A stretch of DNA of 64,000 nucleotides from Myxococcales bacterium (GCA_021806645.1 JAJZQX010000005.1:246345-310344); one strand, 5' to 3'; positions 17,941 to 27,714 are shown, numbered from the stretch's first letter. The notes: generated from the sequence alone by a model not told the origin. Made by a program: numbers and translations.

Positions 17941-19376
17941 TTGTCGCCTCCTTCCTGCAGCTTGCCCGAGACCGGCCCGGCGGGCACGGGAACGATGGCC
18001 GGAGCGGGGCCCGTCGAGGCCGGTGCGGGCGCCGCCGTCGCGGCCTGCCGCTCCTCCTCGGCCCTCCTCCTCGCGTCCGCCTCCTTGCGGAGCCGATCCT
18101 TCTCCTCCCTCACCAGCCGCTTCTTCTCGCGCTCGATCTCGCGCCGGGTGTCCTTGCGGTAGGCCGCCACCCGCGGCTCCGTGCCGCCGTGCTTCTCGAA
18201 CTCGTCGAACCAGGTGAGTCCCTGCTCCAGCCGCTGGAGGGTCGGCAGGCCCGGCCTGGCCACGTCGAGGAAGAGCACCGCCAGGTTGAAGCGGGCGTCG
18301 TTCAGCGAGGGGTCGAGCTGCAGGGCCTTCCGGTAGGCGGCTTCCGCCTTCTCGAACGCCTGCAGGCCGCGGAAGGCGTTGCCGAGGTCGAGCCAGGTGG
18401 CGGCCGAGCCGGGGGCGTACCTGACCGCCAGCTCCAGTTCCTGCGCCGCGCCGGAGAAGTCGTCGGCGCTGGCGAGGATGGCGCCGTAGTTGGCGTGGGC
18501 CTCGGAGTAGTCCGGGCGCAGCGACGCCGCGGTCTTGAAGTTCTCGATGGCCTGGGGGCGGTTGCCGAGCGCCAGCTCGACGAAGCCGAGCCGGTTCCAG
18601 ACGGCGGGGTCGGTCCCGTCGACCTGGCGGGCGTTCTCCAGCACCATGCGGGCCAGCTCGAAGCGCTTCCTGGCCGCGTAGGCGTTGGCGAGCGCCACCA
18701 TGGCCGGGACGTTCTTCTCGTCCGCCTTGAGCGCCTTCTTGCACTCCTCCTCGGCGGCGTCGTTCTTCCCCCCGGACAGCAGCACCTCGGCCAGCCCGAC
18801 CCGCAGCGCCACGCCGTCGGCCCTGGCCAGCCGGGCCCGCAGCTCCCGCTCAAGCTGGTCGAGCGGCCTCCCCCGGCGCAGCCAGAGCCGCACCAGGTTC
18901 TGCGCCGCCGGGGCGAAACCCGGGAAGGCCTCGATGGTCGCCTCGTAGTCCGCGGTGGCGCGATCGGCGTGGCCGAGCCGCTCCTGCATCACGCCGGCGT
19001 TGAAGCCGGCCCAGGGCAGCTCGGCGCCCGAGCGGCGCGCCGCCTCGAAGGCGGCCGCGGCCCCCTCGAGATCGCCGAGCTCCTGCAGCTTGACCGCGTG
19101 GGAGAACTGGGCGCGGGCCTGCCGCTCCGCTTCCGGTGAAGCCTTGACACGGGCCGGCGGCGCGCTCGCCGGCGTGGGAGAGCCACCCGCGGACCGCGGG
19201 AGCGCGGCGGCGACGGACGGCGTCGCGGGCTCGGCCGCCGGGGAGCCCGGTGGCCCACCGGCCCGGGCCGCCACCTCGGCCGGCGCCGTCTTCCGGGCGC
19301 CGGCGCACGAGGAGAGGATCGTGGCGAACAGGGTCGCCAGTAGCGCCGCCCGGGCCATCCGTGCCGCCATCCGCAT
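17937..19376 (-). CDS. TPR lipoprotein, GltE/AglT-like
   Basis: 479 aa with a lipobox ending LSSC (Cys24). After a Pro/Ala-rich linker (25-90), several TPR units run to about residue 390 (NAGVMQERLGHADRATADYE, NYGAILASADDFSGAAQELE, DLGNAFRGLQAFEKAEAAYR). A highly charged Lys/Arg/Glu coiled segment (about 400-440) and a Pro-rich tail follow. Length and design match the outer-membrane TPR lipoprotein GltE (AglT) of the M. xanthus gliding machinery and NfsE of the spore-coat machinery. It lies 3 bases after the previous TPR gene and is coupled to the 96-aa peptide. Which of the two TPR lipoproteins here is the true GltE counterpart needs alignment. Confidence 0.8.
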   Translation of the reverse strand: MRMAARMARAALLATLFATILSSCAGARKTAPAEVAARAGGPPGSPAAEPATPSVAAALPRSAGGSPTPASAPPARVKASPEAERQARAQFSHAVKLQELGDLEGAAAAFEAARRSGAELPWAGFNAGVMQERLGHADRATADYEATIEAFPGFAPAAQNLVRLWLRRGRPLDQLERELRARLARADGVALRVGLAEVLLSGGKNDAAEEECKKALKADEKNVPAMVALANAYAARKRFELARMVLENARQVDGTDPAVWNRLGFVELALGNRPQAIENFKTAASLRPDYSEAHANYGAILASADDFSGAAQELELAVRYAPGSAATWLDLGNAFRGLQAFEKAEAAYRKALQLDPSLNDARFNLAVLFLDVARPGLPTLQRLEQGLTWFDEFEKHGGTEPRVAAYRKDTRREIEREKKRLVREEKDRLRKEADARRRAEEERQAATAAPAPASTGPAPAIVPVPAGPVSGKLQEGGDK

Positions 19377-19379
19377 CGT

Positions 19380-20933
19380 CTACCTCTTGGCCCGTTTCCT
19401 GGCTTCCTTCTGGTTGGCCTTCCAGACCGTGTCCGTCACCCCGACCAGGTCGGCGCAGGCCTGGTACGCCTTCTTCGCGTCGGCCCGCTTGCCCGCCCTG
19501 TCGAAGAGCTCACCGGCGCGGAAGAGGACGTTGGCCGCCGCGTTGGGGGACTCCTTGGCGCAGCGCGGGTCGGTGCCGTAGGCGACGTACGACGCGGCCG
19601 CGTCGGTGCTCTTGCGCAGCTGGTCGAGGGCCTGGCCGAGGTTGAAGATCGAGCTGCACCGGTACTGGCTGTCGGGGAACTTCTCCATGAAGCTCCGGTA
19701 GAGCTTCACCGCCTCGTCGTTCTTCCCTTGCCTGGCGCGCATCGCGGCCAGCAGGGGCTGGGCCGCCTCGGCCTCCTTGCTGCCGGGGAACCTGGCCATC
19801 AGCTGCTCGCGCAGCGCCGCGGACTTCTCGAACTGGGCGGCCTTCTCCCAGGCGAGGGCGGCCGAGTAGAGCGCCAGCGAGACGTTGGGGTTGGCCGGAT
19901 GGGCGGCGGCGAAGGCCTCGAAGGCGGCCGCCGCCTGCGAGTTCTGGCCCGCCTCGTATAGCCGCCGGGCCTGGTTGTAGGCGGCCTCGACGTCGAGGAG
20001 GCCCAGCTGCTCCAGCACCTTGGCCAGGCTCTCCTTCAGCTTCGGGTCGGTCGCCTTGGCGGCGGCGTCGCTCACCCGCGCCTCCAGCCTGGGGAGCGCC
20101 GCGTCGTACCCGGCCTGGTCATCGAGCGCGAGGAAGGTGGACAGGTAGAGCTTCACGGCGCCGAGCTCGATCTCGGCGGGCCAGGCCTCGAAGTTGCGCG
20201 CGAAGCGGCCGCGGGCGTCCTCCATGTTGTCGAAGGCGTACTCGATCTGCGCGGCGCTCAGCGCCACCTGCGACGGGGAGCGGGGGAGGAACCGATCCTT
20301 GGGGGCCTTCTGGTTGTCGGGATCCAGGTCGGCCAGCTTCACGTAGGTGTCGGCGTAGTCCACCACCCGCTTCCACTCGCCCGGGGGTGGGCGCGGGTTG
20401 AGCGGCACCGCCTTGCGCTCCCCCCATACCAGGAGCCGGACCGGTTCGAGCCGCCCGGCCTGGACCATGGCCTGCGCGACATGGGTGCTGGCGGCCTGGG
20501 CCAGCTTGGCCGCCATGGCCTTGGAGGTGTCGGACGCCTTGGGGTCGAGCAGCAGCTTCTCGGCCTGCGCGACGGCCTTGGCCGCCTGATCGGCGTAGAA
20601 GAAGTACTTGGCCGCGTTGAAGCGGAAGGAGACGCTCCAGTCGCTCGACGAGAACTTGTCGGCGAAGTCGGCCAGCGCCTGCGCCTCGGTGGCCCACTCG
20701 GCCCGGGCCTGGTCCATGGCGCCCGAGTTGGCCGCCATGCCGCCGGCCTGGTGGTGGGTGTTGATGTTCTGGACGAAGCCGCGCTCGAACTCGTCGGAGA
20801 ACTCGCTGCTGGGAGGCGGGAACTTCTGGCTGGCCTGCTTGATGCGGGAGCTGATGCCGGATCCGCCGCTGGTGGTGGCGCAGCCGGCCAGGAGGGCCAG
20901 GAGGAGCGAGGTGCCGCGGAGGGTATGCGTCAT
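19380..20933 (-). CDS. TPR lipoprotein of the Glt-like cluster
   Basis: 517 aa from an ATG with an AGAGGAA ribosome site; the open frame upstream is non-coding spacer. The lipobox ends LLAGC (Cys18). The mature part is mostly paired helices: degenerate TPR units from about residue 60 (FNAAKYFFYADQAAKAVAQAEKLL) to near residue 500 (VLFRAGELFDRAGKRADAKKAYQ). It sits between the large GltD-like protein and the GltE-like lipoprotein, 3 bases from the latter. M. xanthus has one such lipoprotein at its locus as far as I recall, so this may be a duplicated or lineage-specific component. The function is inferred from context: an outer-membrane-anchored periplasmic scaffold. Confidence 0.82.
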   Translation of the reverse strand: MTHTLRGTSLLLALLAGCATTSGGSGISSRIKQASQKFPPPSSEFSDEFERGFVQNINTHHQAGGMAANSGAMDQARAEWATEAQALADFADKFSSSDWSVSFRFNAAKYFFYADQAAKAVAQAEKLLLDPKASDTSKAMAAKLAQAASTHVAQAMVQAGRLEPVRLLVWGERKAVPLNPRPPPGEWKRVVDYADTYVKLADLDPDNQKAPKDRFLPRSPSQVALSAAQIEYAFDNMEDARGRFARNFEAWPAEIELGAVKLYLSTFLALDDQAGYDAALPRLEARVSDAAAKATDPKLKESLAKVLEQLGLLDVEAAYNQARRLYEAGQNSQAAAAFEAFAAAHPANPNVSLALYSAALAWEKAAQFEKSAALREQLMARFPGSKEAEAAQPLLAAMRARQGKNDEAVKLYRSFMEKFPDSQYRCSSIFNLGQALDQLRKSTDAAASYVAYGTDPRCAKESPNAAANVLFRAGELFDRAGKRADAKKAYQACADLVGVTDTVWKANQKEARKRAKR

Positions 20934-20964
20934 GGGTGGTTCCTCTGGTGCGGGCCGAGCCGGT

Positions 20965-23900
20965 TCACTTCTCGTCCGAGCCGCCGAGCTTGGCTTCGGC
21001 GGGCGGCTGGATGGGCGCGGCGGTGGTGGCCGGTGGCGGCGGTGCCGCGGCCTGGCCATTGGCCGGCGGCGGTGCCGGCGCGGGTGGAGAGCCGCTCGCG
21101 GTCGCGGGCGGCTCGCTGGTCGGGGCGGCCCTGGTGCGCGACGGGCCGTCGGGCGTGTCGGCGAGCGGCACCGGGGAGAGGTCCTCGGTGATCATGCGCG
21201 CCTTGGCTTCCTTCAGGATCGGGTACTCGCGCGGGCGGTAGCGGGCCAGCGACTCGCCGATCTTCTTGGTCCACTCGTTCTTGACGTGGAGCTTGCGGGC
21301 ATTCTCGATGGCCTGCACGTAGACGGTGACCGCCTGGTCCTCGTAGGGCTGCGCGAACTGGGCCAGACCGTCCTGGTACGCGGCCAGGTACTCCTCGTTC
21401 CCGGCCTTCTTGAACTCGGGCGGCACCGGGGCGTCGTAGATGGTCTGGGCCAGCCGTTCCAGCAGGTAGGCCTTGCGGTAGAAGGCGGCCAGGATCCAGT
21501 CGGGGCGCCGGTACCTCGACACCTCGTCGTAGAGGGGAGCGACCCGCTTGGCCTCGGCGAACTTGGCCGCCAGCGCCCTCTTGAGCTTCTTGGGGTCGGA
21601 GGTCGCCGGCAGCGCGATGGCGTCATACTTCTCGAAGTCGTATTCGGCCAGCCGGAAGCGGGCCTCGGCCGCCGCCGCCGCGGCGCGCGGAGCGGTCTCG
21701 GGCTTCAGGCCGCGCCTGGCGAACTCGGCCACGGTGGCGATGTAGCCGGCCCGGGCCTCCTTCTCGACCTTGAGCGCGCGCCAGGCCAGCGCGATCTTGA
21801 GCTGCGCCTGCACCAGCAGCTCGCGCTCCTTCGACCGGTCGAACCGCTTGTTGAAGTCCCGGAGCGCCGCGATCTCCCGCCTCCACTCGCCGGTCTTCTC
21901 GTAGATGAGCGCGGCGTGGAACTGGGTGCGGGCCGCGTCCTCGGCGCCGGGGTAGGCCCTGGCGTAGCGGACGAAGCCGGCGGCGGCGGCATCGTAGCGC
22001 TGCAGGTTCTCCTGCGCCCGGGCGGCGTTGTAGAGCGCGTCCTTGCGGTGCTTGGACCTGGGGTACTTCTCCACCAGCAGGACGTAGCGGTCCACCGCCT
22101 TCTCGAAGTCGTAGGTGTTCTCGGCGTTGAAGCCGACGCGGAAGAGGGCCTCGTCGGCCAGCGCCGCCTTCGGGTACTCGACGCTGATGCGCTCGTAGAG
22201 GCGGAGCGCCGACTCGAAGCGGCGGGCTCCCTCGTAGCAGCTGGCAGCGTTGTAGAGCGCCTTGTCGGCGAACTCGTGCTTCGGGTCGTCCTGGACCAGC
22301 GCGATGAAGAGCGCCGCGGCCGGCTCGTACTGCTTCTCGTCCATCAGCTGCATGGCGCGCTTGAAGCGGCCGCCCAGCTTGAATTTCTGCAGCGAGGCGT
22401 AGAGGGCGGGGTTGCGCGCCACCTGGGCCGACTGCAGGCGGGCGGAGTACTCCTCCACCGCCTTCCAGTCCTTCATGGCGAGGTAGGACTCGATGATCAG
22501 GTTGGCGGCGAACTGCGCCACCTCGCTGGCGGGCCAGCGTTCGACCACCTCCTGGAAGCGGCAGCGGGCCTCGTCGAAGTCGTTGTACCGGTAGAAGACC
22601 TCGCCGGCCTTGAAGGCCAGGGTGGCGGCCTGGGCTGCGTCGCCGCGCCGGGCCACGAAGACGTCCGAGTCGCGCACCAGGTCCTGGTAGACCTCGGGGA
22701 GCGGCAGCCGCTCGAGCCGCTCGCCCTCCTTCCGGTCGGTGGAGAGGAGCACCTTCCGATCCGGCAGCAGGCCGGCCCGCTGCAGCCGCACCACCTCCCC
22801 CTCCCAGGAGATCACCGCGGAGACCGCCGACTCGGTCCAGTACCTGTCGTCGGCGGGGTCGTCGCGGACCGCCGCGTAGGTGCGGGCCGCCCGCTCGAAG
22901 GCCAGCGCGTTGTAGAGACAGTCGGCGTAGTTGTAGGTCAGCTCATGCGCCTGCTTGGAGTGCGGGAAGCGCGCCAGGTAGTCGCCGTAGGCCTTGGCGG
23001 CGATGCGGTACTGGCTCACCGCCTCCTCGAGCTTCCCCTCCGACTTGAATTGCTGCGCCTGGGCGTGGTGGAAGCTGGCGGCCCGCATCAGGCTCTTCTC
23101 GGTGAGATCGCGCACCGAGGCGACCAGGTCCGGATCCCCCCTGTTCTTCTCCCACCAGGCCGTCCCCTCGGAGAAGGCGTCCACCAGCGCCTGCCGCTCG
23201 ATCGCCTCCCGGTCGAAGCGGCGGTCGCGCGACCAGGCCAGCACGATCTTGCCCTGGATGCGCGGCGCGTCGGGCGAGAGCGGGTCGCGCTCCAGCACCA
23301 CCTTGTAGGCCTCCACCGCCGCGGAGAACTTGGTCTCGTCGTAGAAGACGTCGCCGAGCTTGCTGAAGATCTCGGCCTCGTACGGGCGCCCGCCCCGCGC
23401 CGCGAAGAAGGCCTTGGCCTTGGCCACCCCGCCCCACCTGTCGTCGGCGAAGCTGATGGCGGTGTACTGGATGGCCTCCGGCCAGACGTCGCCGCCCGGC
23501 TTCTCGCCGGTCCTGGCCGCCTTGGCCACGTAGAAGTCGAGCAGCCGCGTGAACGAATCGACCGCCTGCTCGAAGTCGTCCATCCGGTAGTAGGTCCAGC
23601 CCAGCTTGTAGATGGCGCGGGCGTAGAGCGGGTGGTCGGGGTAGGCGTACATCTTCGAGAAGGCGTCGGCGGCCTGGAGCAGCGAGTTGGCCGCCACCTC
23701 GTCGAAGTGCCAGTCGCCGAGCCGGACCCAGGCCTCGGGCACGAACGGGCTGGTGGGGAACCGCTCGATGAGGGCCTGGTAGGCGTCCTGCGCCTCCTGC
23801 CCTTGCCCCATCTCGCCGAGGCAGTAGGCCAGCAGGTAGTAGATGCCGTGGGTGAACTTGTAGTCCGGGAAGCCGGTGATGAGCCGCTGGTAGAGGGCGA

Positions 23901-24483
23901 TGGAGGGGGCGTAGCTCTTCATCGGCTCGGGGGGCGGGTCGCGCCCGTCCACGGCCGCGCGCCTCGCCTCGTCGCGGAACCGATCGGTGGCCAGCCGGAA
24001 GTCGTCGTTGGCCTTCTCGTAGTAGAGCTCCGCCAGCCGGAACATGGCGTCGGGCGTGAACGTCGGATCGTCCGGGTAGCGGGTCAGGAACTCCTCGAAG
24101 CGGGCGATGGCCGACTCGCGCTCCACCCGCTCCAGCCCGTCGAGATCGGTGATGGCCTGCTCGAACTGGTCGGAGAGGAAGCGCCGGCGCTCGTCGAACC
24201 GCGTCCGCACCGTCGCCTGGATCTCGGCGCGGTAAGCGCGGGCCTCGACCTCGAAGCGCTGGAGCGACTCCTCGAAGGCCACCAGGTCGCTGGCGGCGGT
24301 CGCGGCGGTGGGTGTCGGGGCGGCCACGGGGGCCGGGACCGCGTCCGGAGCGGCCACGCCGGGCTTGCCGCGGTCGCGGCAGGAGAGGTAGCCGCTGGCC
24401 GGCGCCGAAGCCGAGGCCACGGCGGGTGGCAACGCGAGAGCGAGGCCGAGGAGTCCGGCCAGGTTGCGGGCGGCTGGACTCAC
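20965..24483 (-). CDS. large periplasmic TPR protein, GltD/AgmU-like
   Basis: 1,172 aa from a GTG two bases after the upstream stop. An N-terminal signal sequence ends near PPAVASA; a single Cys follows (YLSCRD) that does not fit a lipobox well. From about residue 110 to 1050 the protein is TPR-like throughout (for example FRLAELYYEKANDDFRLATDRF, FRVGFNAENTYDFEKAVDRY). The C-terminus is Pro/Ala-rich and disordered. Size, signal peptide and repeats match GltD (AgmU, about 1,200 aa), the periplasmic protein of gliding complexes that decorates a helical track in M. xanthus. Only architecture supports this, since TPR proteins of this size are otherwise rare. Confidence 0.82.
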   Translation of the reverse strand: MSPAARNLAGLLGLALALPPAVASASAPASGYLSCRDRGKPGVAAPDAVPAPVAAPTPTAATAASDLVAFEESLQRFEVEARAYRAEIQATVRTRFDERRRFLSDQFEQAITDLDGLERVERESAIARFEEFLTRYPDDPTFTPDAMFRLAELYYEKANDDFRLATDRFRDEARRAAVDGRDPPPEPMKSYAPSIALYQRLITGFPDYKFTHGIYYLLAYCLGEMGQGQEAQDAYQALIERFPTSPFVPEAWVRLGDWHFDEVAANSLLQAADAFSKMYAYPDHPLYARAIYKLGWTYYRMDDFEQAVDSFTRLLDFYVAKAARTGEKPGGDVWPEAIQYTAISFADDRWGGVAKAKAFFAARGGRPYEAEIFSKLGDVFYDETKFSAAVEAYKVVLERDPLSPDAPRIQGKIVLAWSRDRRFDREAIERQALVDAFSEGTAWWEKNRGDPDLVASVRDLTEKSLMRAASFHHAQAQQFKSEGKLEEAVSQYRIAAKAYGDYLARFPHSKQAHELTYNYADCLYNALAFERAARTYAAVRDDPADDRYWTESAVSAVISWEGEVVRLQRAGLLPDRKVLLSTDRKEGERLERLPLPEVYQDLVRDSDVFVARRGDAAQAATLAFKAGEVFYRYNDFDEARCRFQEVVERWPASEVAQFAANLIIESYLAMKDWKAVEEYSARLQSAQVARNPALYASLQKFKLGGRFKRAMQLMDEKQYEPAAALFIALVQDDPKHEFADKALYNAASCYEGARRFESALRLYERISVEYPKAALADEALFRVGFNAENTYDFEKAVDRYVLLVEKYPRSKHRKDALYNAARAQENLQRYDAAAAGFVRYARAYPGAEDAARTQFHAALIYEKTGEWRREIAALRDFNKRFDRSKERELLVQAQLKIALAWRALKVEKEARAGYIATVAEFARRGLKPETAPRAAAAAAEARFRLAEYDFEKYDAIALPATSDPKKLKRALAAKFAEAKRVAPLYDEVSRYRRPDWILAAFYRKAYLLERLAQTIYDAPVPPEFKKAGNEEYLAAYQDGLAQFAQPYEDQAVTVYVQAIENARKLHVKNEWTKKIGESLARYRPREYPILKEAKARMITEDLSPVPLADTPDGPSRTRAAPTSEPPATASGSPPAPAPPPANGQAAAPPPPATTAAPIQPPAEAKLGGSDEK

Positions 24484-24485
24484 GG

Positions 24486-26810
24486 CTATTCGACCTCCCG
24501 CACCACCAGCTTGAAATCGCGGTCCAGGGCCTCGAGCTCGGTGGCCTTCTGCTGCGAGATCTGCTGGATCCGCTCGACCCGCTCCCGCTTGCGCGACCAG
24601 GCCACGTCCACGATGCCGACGTCGGCCTTGAGCACCAGCCTGTAGAACTGGGCCCGGACCGCGCTGAAGGAGCGGAGGGCGATGCGGCCGATGATGTCCT
24701 TGGCCTCGCCGGCGACCGAGGCGAGCTGCTCCTGCTCGCCGAGCAGCTCGGCCCGCTCGGAGGCGATCAGGCCACCGACAGCCACCGCGTTGCGCCGGGC
24801 CACCGCGGCGAACCGATCCTTGAGCCGCTCCGCGGCGGCGTCGGCCCGGTCGAGCCGGTCGACGAGCGCCTCGCCCCGCGCCAGCTCCTCGGCGTCGCCG
24901 GCCGGCAGCGCCGCCTGGACCGAGCGCCCCAGGGCCCGCTCCTTCTCCAGCAGGGAGAGGTACTCGCTCCGCAGGCTGACGTCGCCGGCCGCCTGGGCCG
25001 AACCACCCACCGCGTCGCGGACCGCCGAGATCTCCTGGCGGAGGGTCCGGATGGCCTGGTGGTAGCCGGTGACGACCTCGCGCTGGGTCCGCAGCTCGGC
25101 GCTGAACTCCCCGCGACCGGCCGAGTCGGCCTGGATCTCGGAGCGGTGCTGGTTGAGCCACGCCTCGGTGCCGGCCACCGTGGCGCCGGCCGCGTCGACC
25201 TGCACGCCGAGCTGGAAGAGGGCCTTCTCCGCCTGGTCCACCCGGGACCGCATCCGCCTGGCGCGCGACTCCACCTCCAGGGCGGTTCGCGGCAGGGCGT
25301 CGAGGCGTGGCTGCAGCTTCCGGCGCGCCGCGCGCAGCGTCTCCAGCTCGTTGCGGCCGGCGGGGGAGAGCCGCGGGGCCGCCAGCTCGCCGGCCCGGTC
25401 GGCGAGCTGGCCGCGCAACCTCATCGAGGCGTCCTCGATCGCGTCGGCGCCGATCCAGCCGTCGCGCGCCAGCGGCACGGCGTCGAGCCCGCCGGACCGC
25501 CGCAGCAGCGCCTCGATGCGGCCGAGGACGTCGAGCGAGTCGGCCATGTCCTTCCTGGCGCCGTCGAGCGCCATCACCAGGTCGAGCGCCCCGCCCACGT
25601 CCTTCTGGGCCGAGGCCCACTTGACCGCGATGGGGGGGAGCACCGACGCCACGTCGAAGGCCTTGCCCTGCCGGCCGATCAGCTCGTTGAAGTACTGGAC
25701 CGGATCGTCGTGCATGGTGAGGATGGCGTCGATCTCGTCGCGGACCGGGGCGTAGTTGTTGATGACCTTGTTGAAGGACTCGCTGGCGGCGACGTAGTGG
25801 CCGAGCCGCAGGTTGAGGTGGCCGGTGAGGATGGTCGCCTCCGGCGCCAGCTGCGACTCGGGCGCCAGATCGACGATCATGGCGGCGGTGCGCAGCGCCT
25901 GCTCGTGGTTCCCGGCACGGACGTAGCCCCAGGACACCTCGTAGAGCGCCTCGTCGAAGCGCGGCGAGGTGTACGGGATGAGCTGGTAGCGGTCGAGCGA
26001 CTCGGCGAACTTCCCCTCCTCGGCGTAGACCCGCCCCGCCGCCATGGCGCACAGCTCGCGGATCTCCACCTGCCTGGGATCGTTCCCCTGCAGCTTGAGG
26101 CAGGCCTCGAACCGCTCGGCGGCGGCCCCGAGGTTGCCGGCCTCCACCTGCAGCGCGCCCTGGAAATAGGTGGCGGCCACGTGGAGAGGCGGCGCCACGG
26201 CCGCGAAGGCCCGCATGGACCGCTCCACCCGCTCGACCGGCCGGAGGTCGGTCCGGAAGTAGGAGGCCTTGCCCACGAGGTAGGCGAGCTCGGCCGGCAT
26301 CCCGTCCTTGAGCTGGACCTGGGCCGCGTCGAGGAGCGGCTGGATCCCGTCCAGCCGCTTCAACTTGATCCGGCAGTCGAGCGTGCCGGTGAGCGCGGCC
26401 ACCTGCATGCCCGGGGCGCCCAGCCGCAGCAGCTCCTGGTAGGCCGAGAGCGCGGCGCCGCAGGAGCCCTGGTTGCGGAGCGCGTCGCCGAGGTAGAGCA
26501 GCGCGTGGAGGGCGTCGGCGCTGGCCCGGAACTCGGCCTCGTCGAGCGCGCCGTAGAGCAGCACCGCGGCGTGCAACCAGTCGCCCAGCAGCAGCTGGGT
26601 CTCGCCTTCCGAGAACTGGCGCCGGGCGCGGGCCGCCTTGGACTCGTCCGGCCGCAGGAACATCTTCTCGACCTGCGCCACCCGGGACTCAACAGCGGCG
26701 GTCTCCCGCTCGGCGGCGTCGAGCCGGGCGCCGAGGGCGGCGCGCGGAGCGAGCAGGGTCGCGGCCAGCGCGAGCGCAGCCGCGGGCACGCCTGGACGAC
26801 CCAGCTTCAC
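24486..26810 (-). CDS. periplasmic TPR/coiled-coil protein, GltC-like
   Basis: 774 aa from a GTG that overlaps the upstream stop by 4 bases. A signal peptide ends near RAALGA. TPR-like helices fill about residues 50-330 (LLYLGDALRNQGSCGAALSAYQ, ATYFQGALQVEAGNLGAAAERF). The second half is long coiled coil with many Glu, Arg and Leu (RRKLQPRLDALPRTALEVES). In M. xanthus GltC is a periplasmic TPR protein of nearly 700 aa. Length, export and operon position agree, but the alignment was not tested. It is followed after 2 bases by the GltD-like gene. Confidence 0.8.
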   Translation of the reverse strand: MKLGRPGVPAAALALAATLLAPRAALGARLDAAERETAAVESRVAQVEKMFLRPDESKAARARRQFSEGETQLLLGDWLHAAVLLYGALDEAEFRASADALHALLYLGDALRNQGSCGAALSAYQELLRLGAPGMQVAALTGTLDCRIKLKRLDGIQPLLDAAQVQLKDGMPAELAYLVGKASYFRTDLRPVERVERSMRAFAAVAPPLHVAATYFQGALQVEAGNLGAAAERFEACLKLQGNDPRQVEIRELCAMAAGRVYAEEGKFAESLDRYQLIPYTSPRFDEALYEVSWGYVRAGNHEQALRTAAMIVDLAPESQLAPEATILTGHLNLRLGHYVAASESFNKVINNYAPVRDEIDAILTMHDDPVQYFNELIGRQGKAFDVASVLPPIAVKWASAQKDVGGALDLVMALDGARKDMADSLDVLGRIEALLRRSGGLDAVPLARDGWIGADAIEDASMRLRGQLADRAGELAAPRLSPAGRNELETLRAARRKLQPRLDALPRTALEVESRARRMRSRVDQAEKALFQLGVQVDAAGATVAGTEAWLNQHRSEIQADSAGRGEFSAELRTQREVVTGYHQAIRTLRQEISAVRDAVGGSAQAAGDVSLRSEYLSLLEKERALGRSVQAALPAGDAEELARGEALVDRLDRADAAAERLKDRFAAVARRNAVAVGGLIASERAELLGEQEQLASVAGEAKDIIGRIALRSFSAVRAQFYRLVLKADVGIVDVAWSRKRERVERIQQISQQKATELEALDRDFKLVVREVE

Positions 26811-27667
26811 CGCGTGATGCCTTCCGTGGCCGGGCCCGGCCTGCGCGGACCGGGCTCCTCCTTCTGGATCTCCTGCTCGTACTTGATGGCCGGGCGGTCC
26901 TTGAGCTCGGAGGTGAGCCCGCCCTTCTCGTAGCCGACCACCCTCACGGTGATCGCCTTGCCCGGCTCGGCGTTGATGGTGTACGCCGACTGCGTCTTGA
27001 ACTTGTAGTCCTTCAGGTAGCTGAAGAGCCCGAACCCGTAGCCGCGGAAGACCATCTGCACCGCGAGCTGGTGGTTGCCCGGCACGATGCGGCCGTTGAA
27101 GACCTCGAACTCCTCGCGCCTGTCGAGATCGCCGTCGAGGTCGGCCTTGGTGTAGACGGGCGCGCCGTCGAGGGCATAGGTGACCGACTCCAGGTAGAAC
27201 GAGGACCCCATCTCGTTGCGGTGGACGATCACCGCCTTGGCGCCGGTGGTGATGTCGCCGCCGATGACCATCTCCTGGAGGTTCATCAGCCGCGCCTTGG
27301 TGCGGAAGACCTTCTCCTTGAGATCCGAGACCCGCTCCTCGAGGGTGCGGACCTTCAGGTCGTTCTGCTCCTCGGCGGTCTGCGCCGGGGTGGCCTTCGG
27401 CTGGGCGGCGGGCGCGAAGGCCGGGGCGGCGGTGACGGTGGTGGCCGGCGTGGCCGCGGGCGGCGGGGCGGCCTTGAGTGCCTTGAGCGCCTTGAGCGCC
27501 TTGAGCGCCTTGAGCGACTTCTTGGCCGAGGTCCCGGTGGTCTTGGTGGCGCCCTTCTTGACGGGCGGAGTGGCGGCCACCCGACCGTGCGCCACGACGG
27601 GAAGGATCAACCCCAGCAGGAGGATCCAGAGCGGAGCGTTGGAGCTGTTGCGTCGCGGCACGTTCAC
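26807..27667 (-). CDS. exported coiled-coil protein at the head of the Glt-like operon
   Basis: 286 aa with a clear signal peptide (to about VVAHG). Residues about 50-68 are an exact tandem of LKA encoded by five 9-base repeats. A Pro/Ala-rich linker, a coiled coil (EEQNDLKVRTLEERVSDLKE, about 98-120) and a beta-rich domain with an acidic loop (DLDGDLDRREEF) follow. Ala/Pro-rich proteins of this kind have been mislabelled dihydrolipoamide acetyltransferase; there is no lipoyl or catalytic domain here. It is the first gene of the operon, 110 bases after mglA, with an extended -10 promoter just upstream, and overlaps the GltC-like gene by 4 bases. Probably a periplasmic structural part; the family is unknown to me. 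Confidence 0.78.
   Translation of the reverse strand: MNVPRRNSSNAPLWILLLGLILPVVAHGRVAATPPVKKGATKTTGTSAKKSLKALKALKALKALKAAPPPAATPATTVTAAPAFAPAAQPKATPAQTAEEQNDLKVRTLEERVSDLKEKVFRTKARLMNLQEMVIGGDITTGAKAVIVHRNEMGSSFYLESVTYALDGAPVYTKADLDGDLDRREEFEVFNGRIVPGNHQLAVQMVFRGYGFGLFSYLKDYKFKTQSAYTINAEPGKAITVRVVGYEKGGLTSELKDRPAIKYEQEIQKEEPGPRRPGPATEGITR
27471..27515 (-). repeat. five tandem 9-base repeats inside a coding region
   Basis: Five copies of a 9-base unit (GCTCAAGGC-type on the minus strand; one copy differs at one base) encode five Leu-Lys-Ala triplets. Slippage would change length by three residues without shifting the frame. Confidence 0.85.
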
Positions 27668-27714
27668 CCTCGCATGGGGACGGAGGACGACCCTGAACAG
27701 TGGAAAGCGCCCCC

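Noticed and set aside
20608..26933. 1,345- and 873-codon plus-strand frames across the TPR genes
   Set aside because: Antisense shadows; the minus-strand frames have signal peptides, TPR helices and overlapping start/stop junctions.
26807..27667. Dihydrolipoamide acetyltransferase label for the 286-aa protein
   Set aside because: Only an Ala/Pro-rich linker is shared; there is no lipoyl domain, no catalytic domain and it carries a signal peptide.
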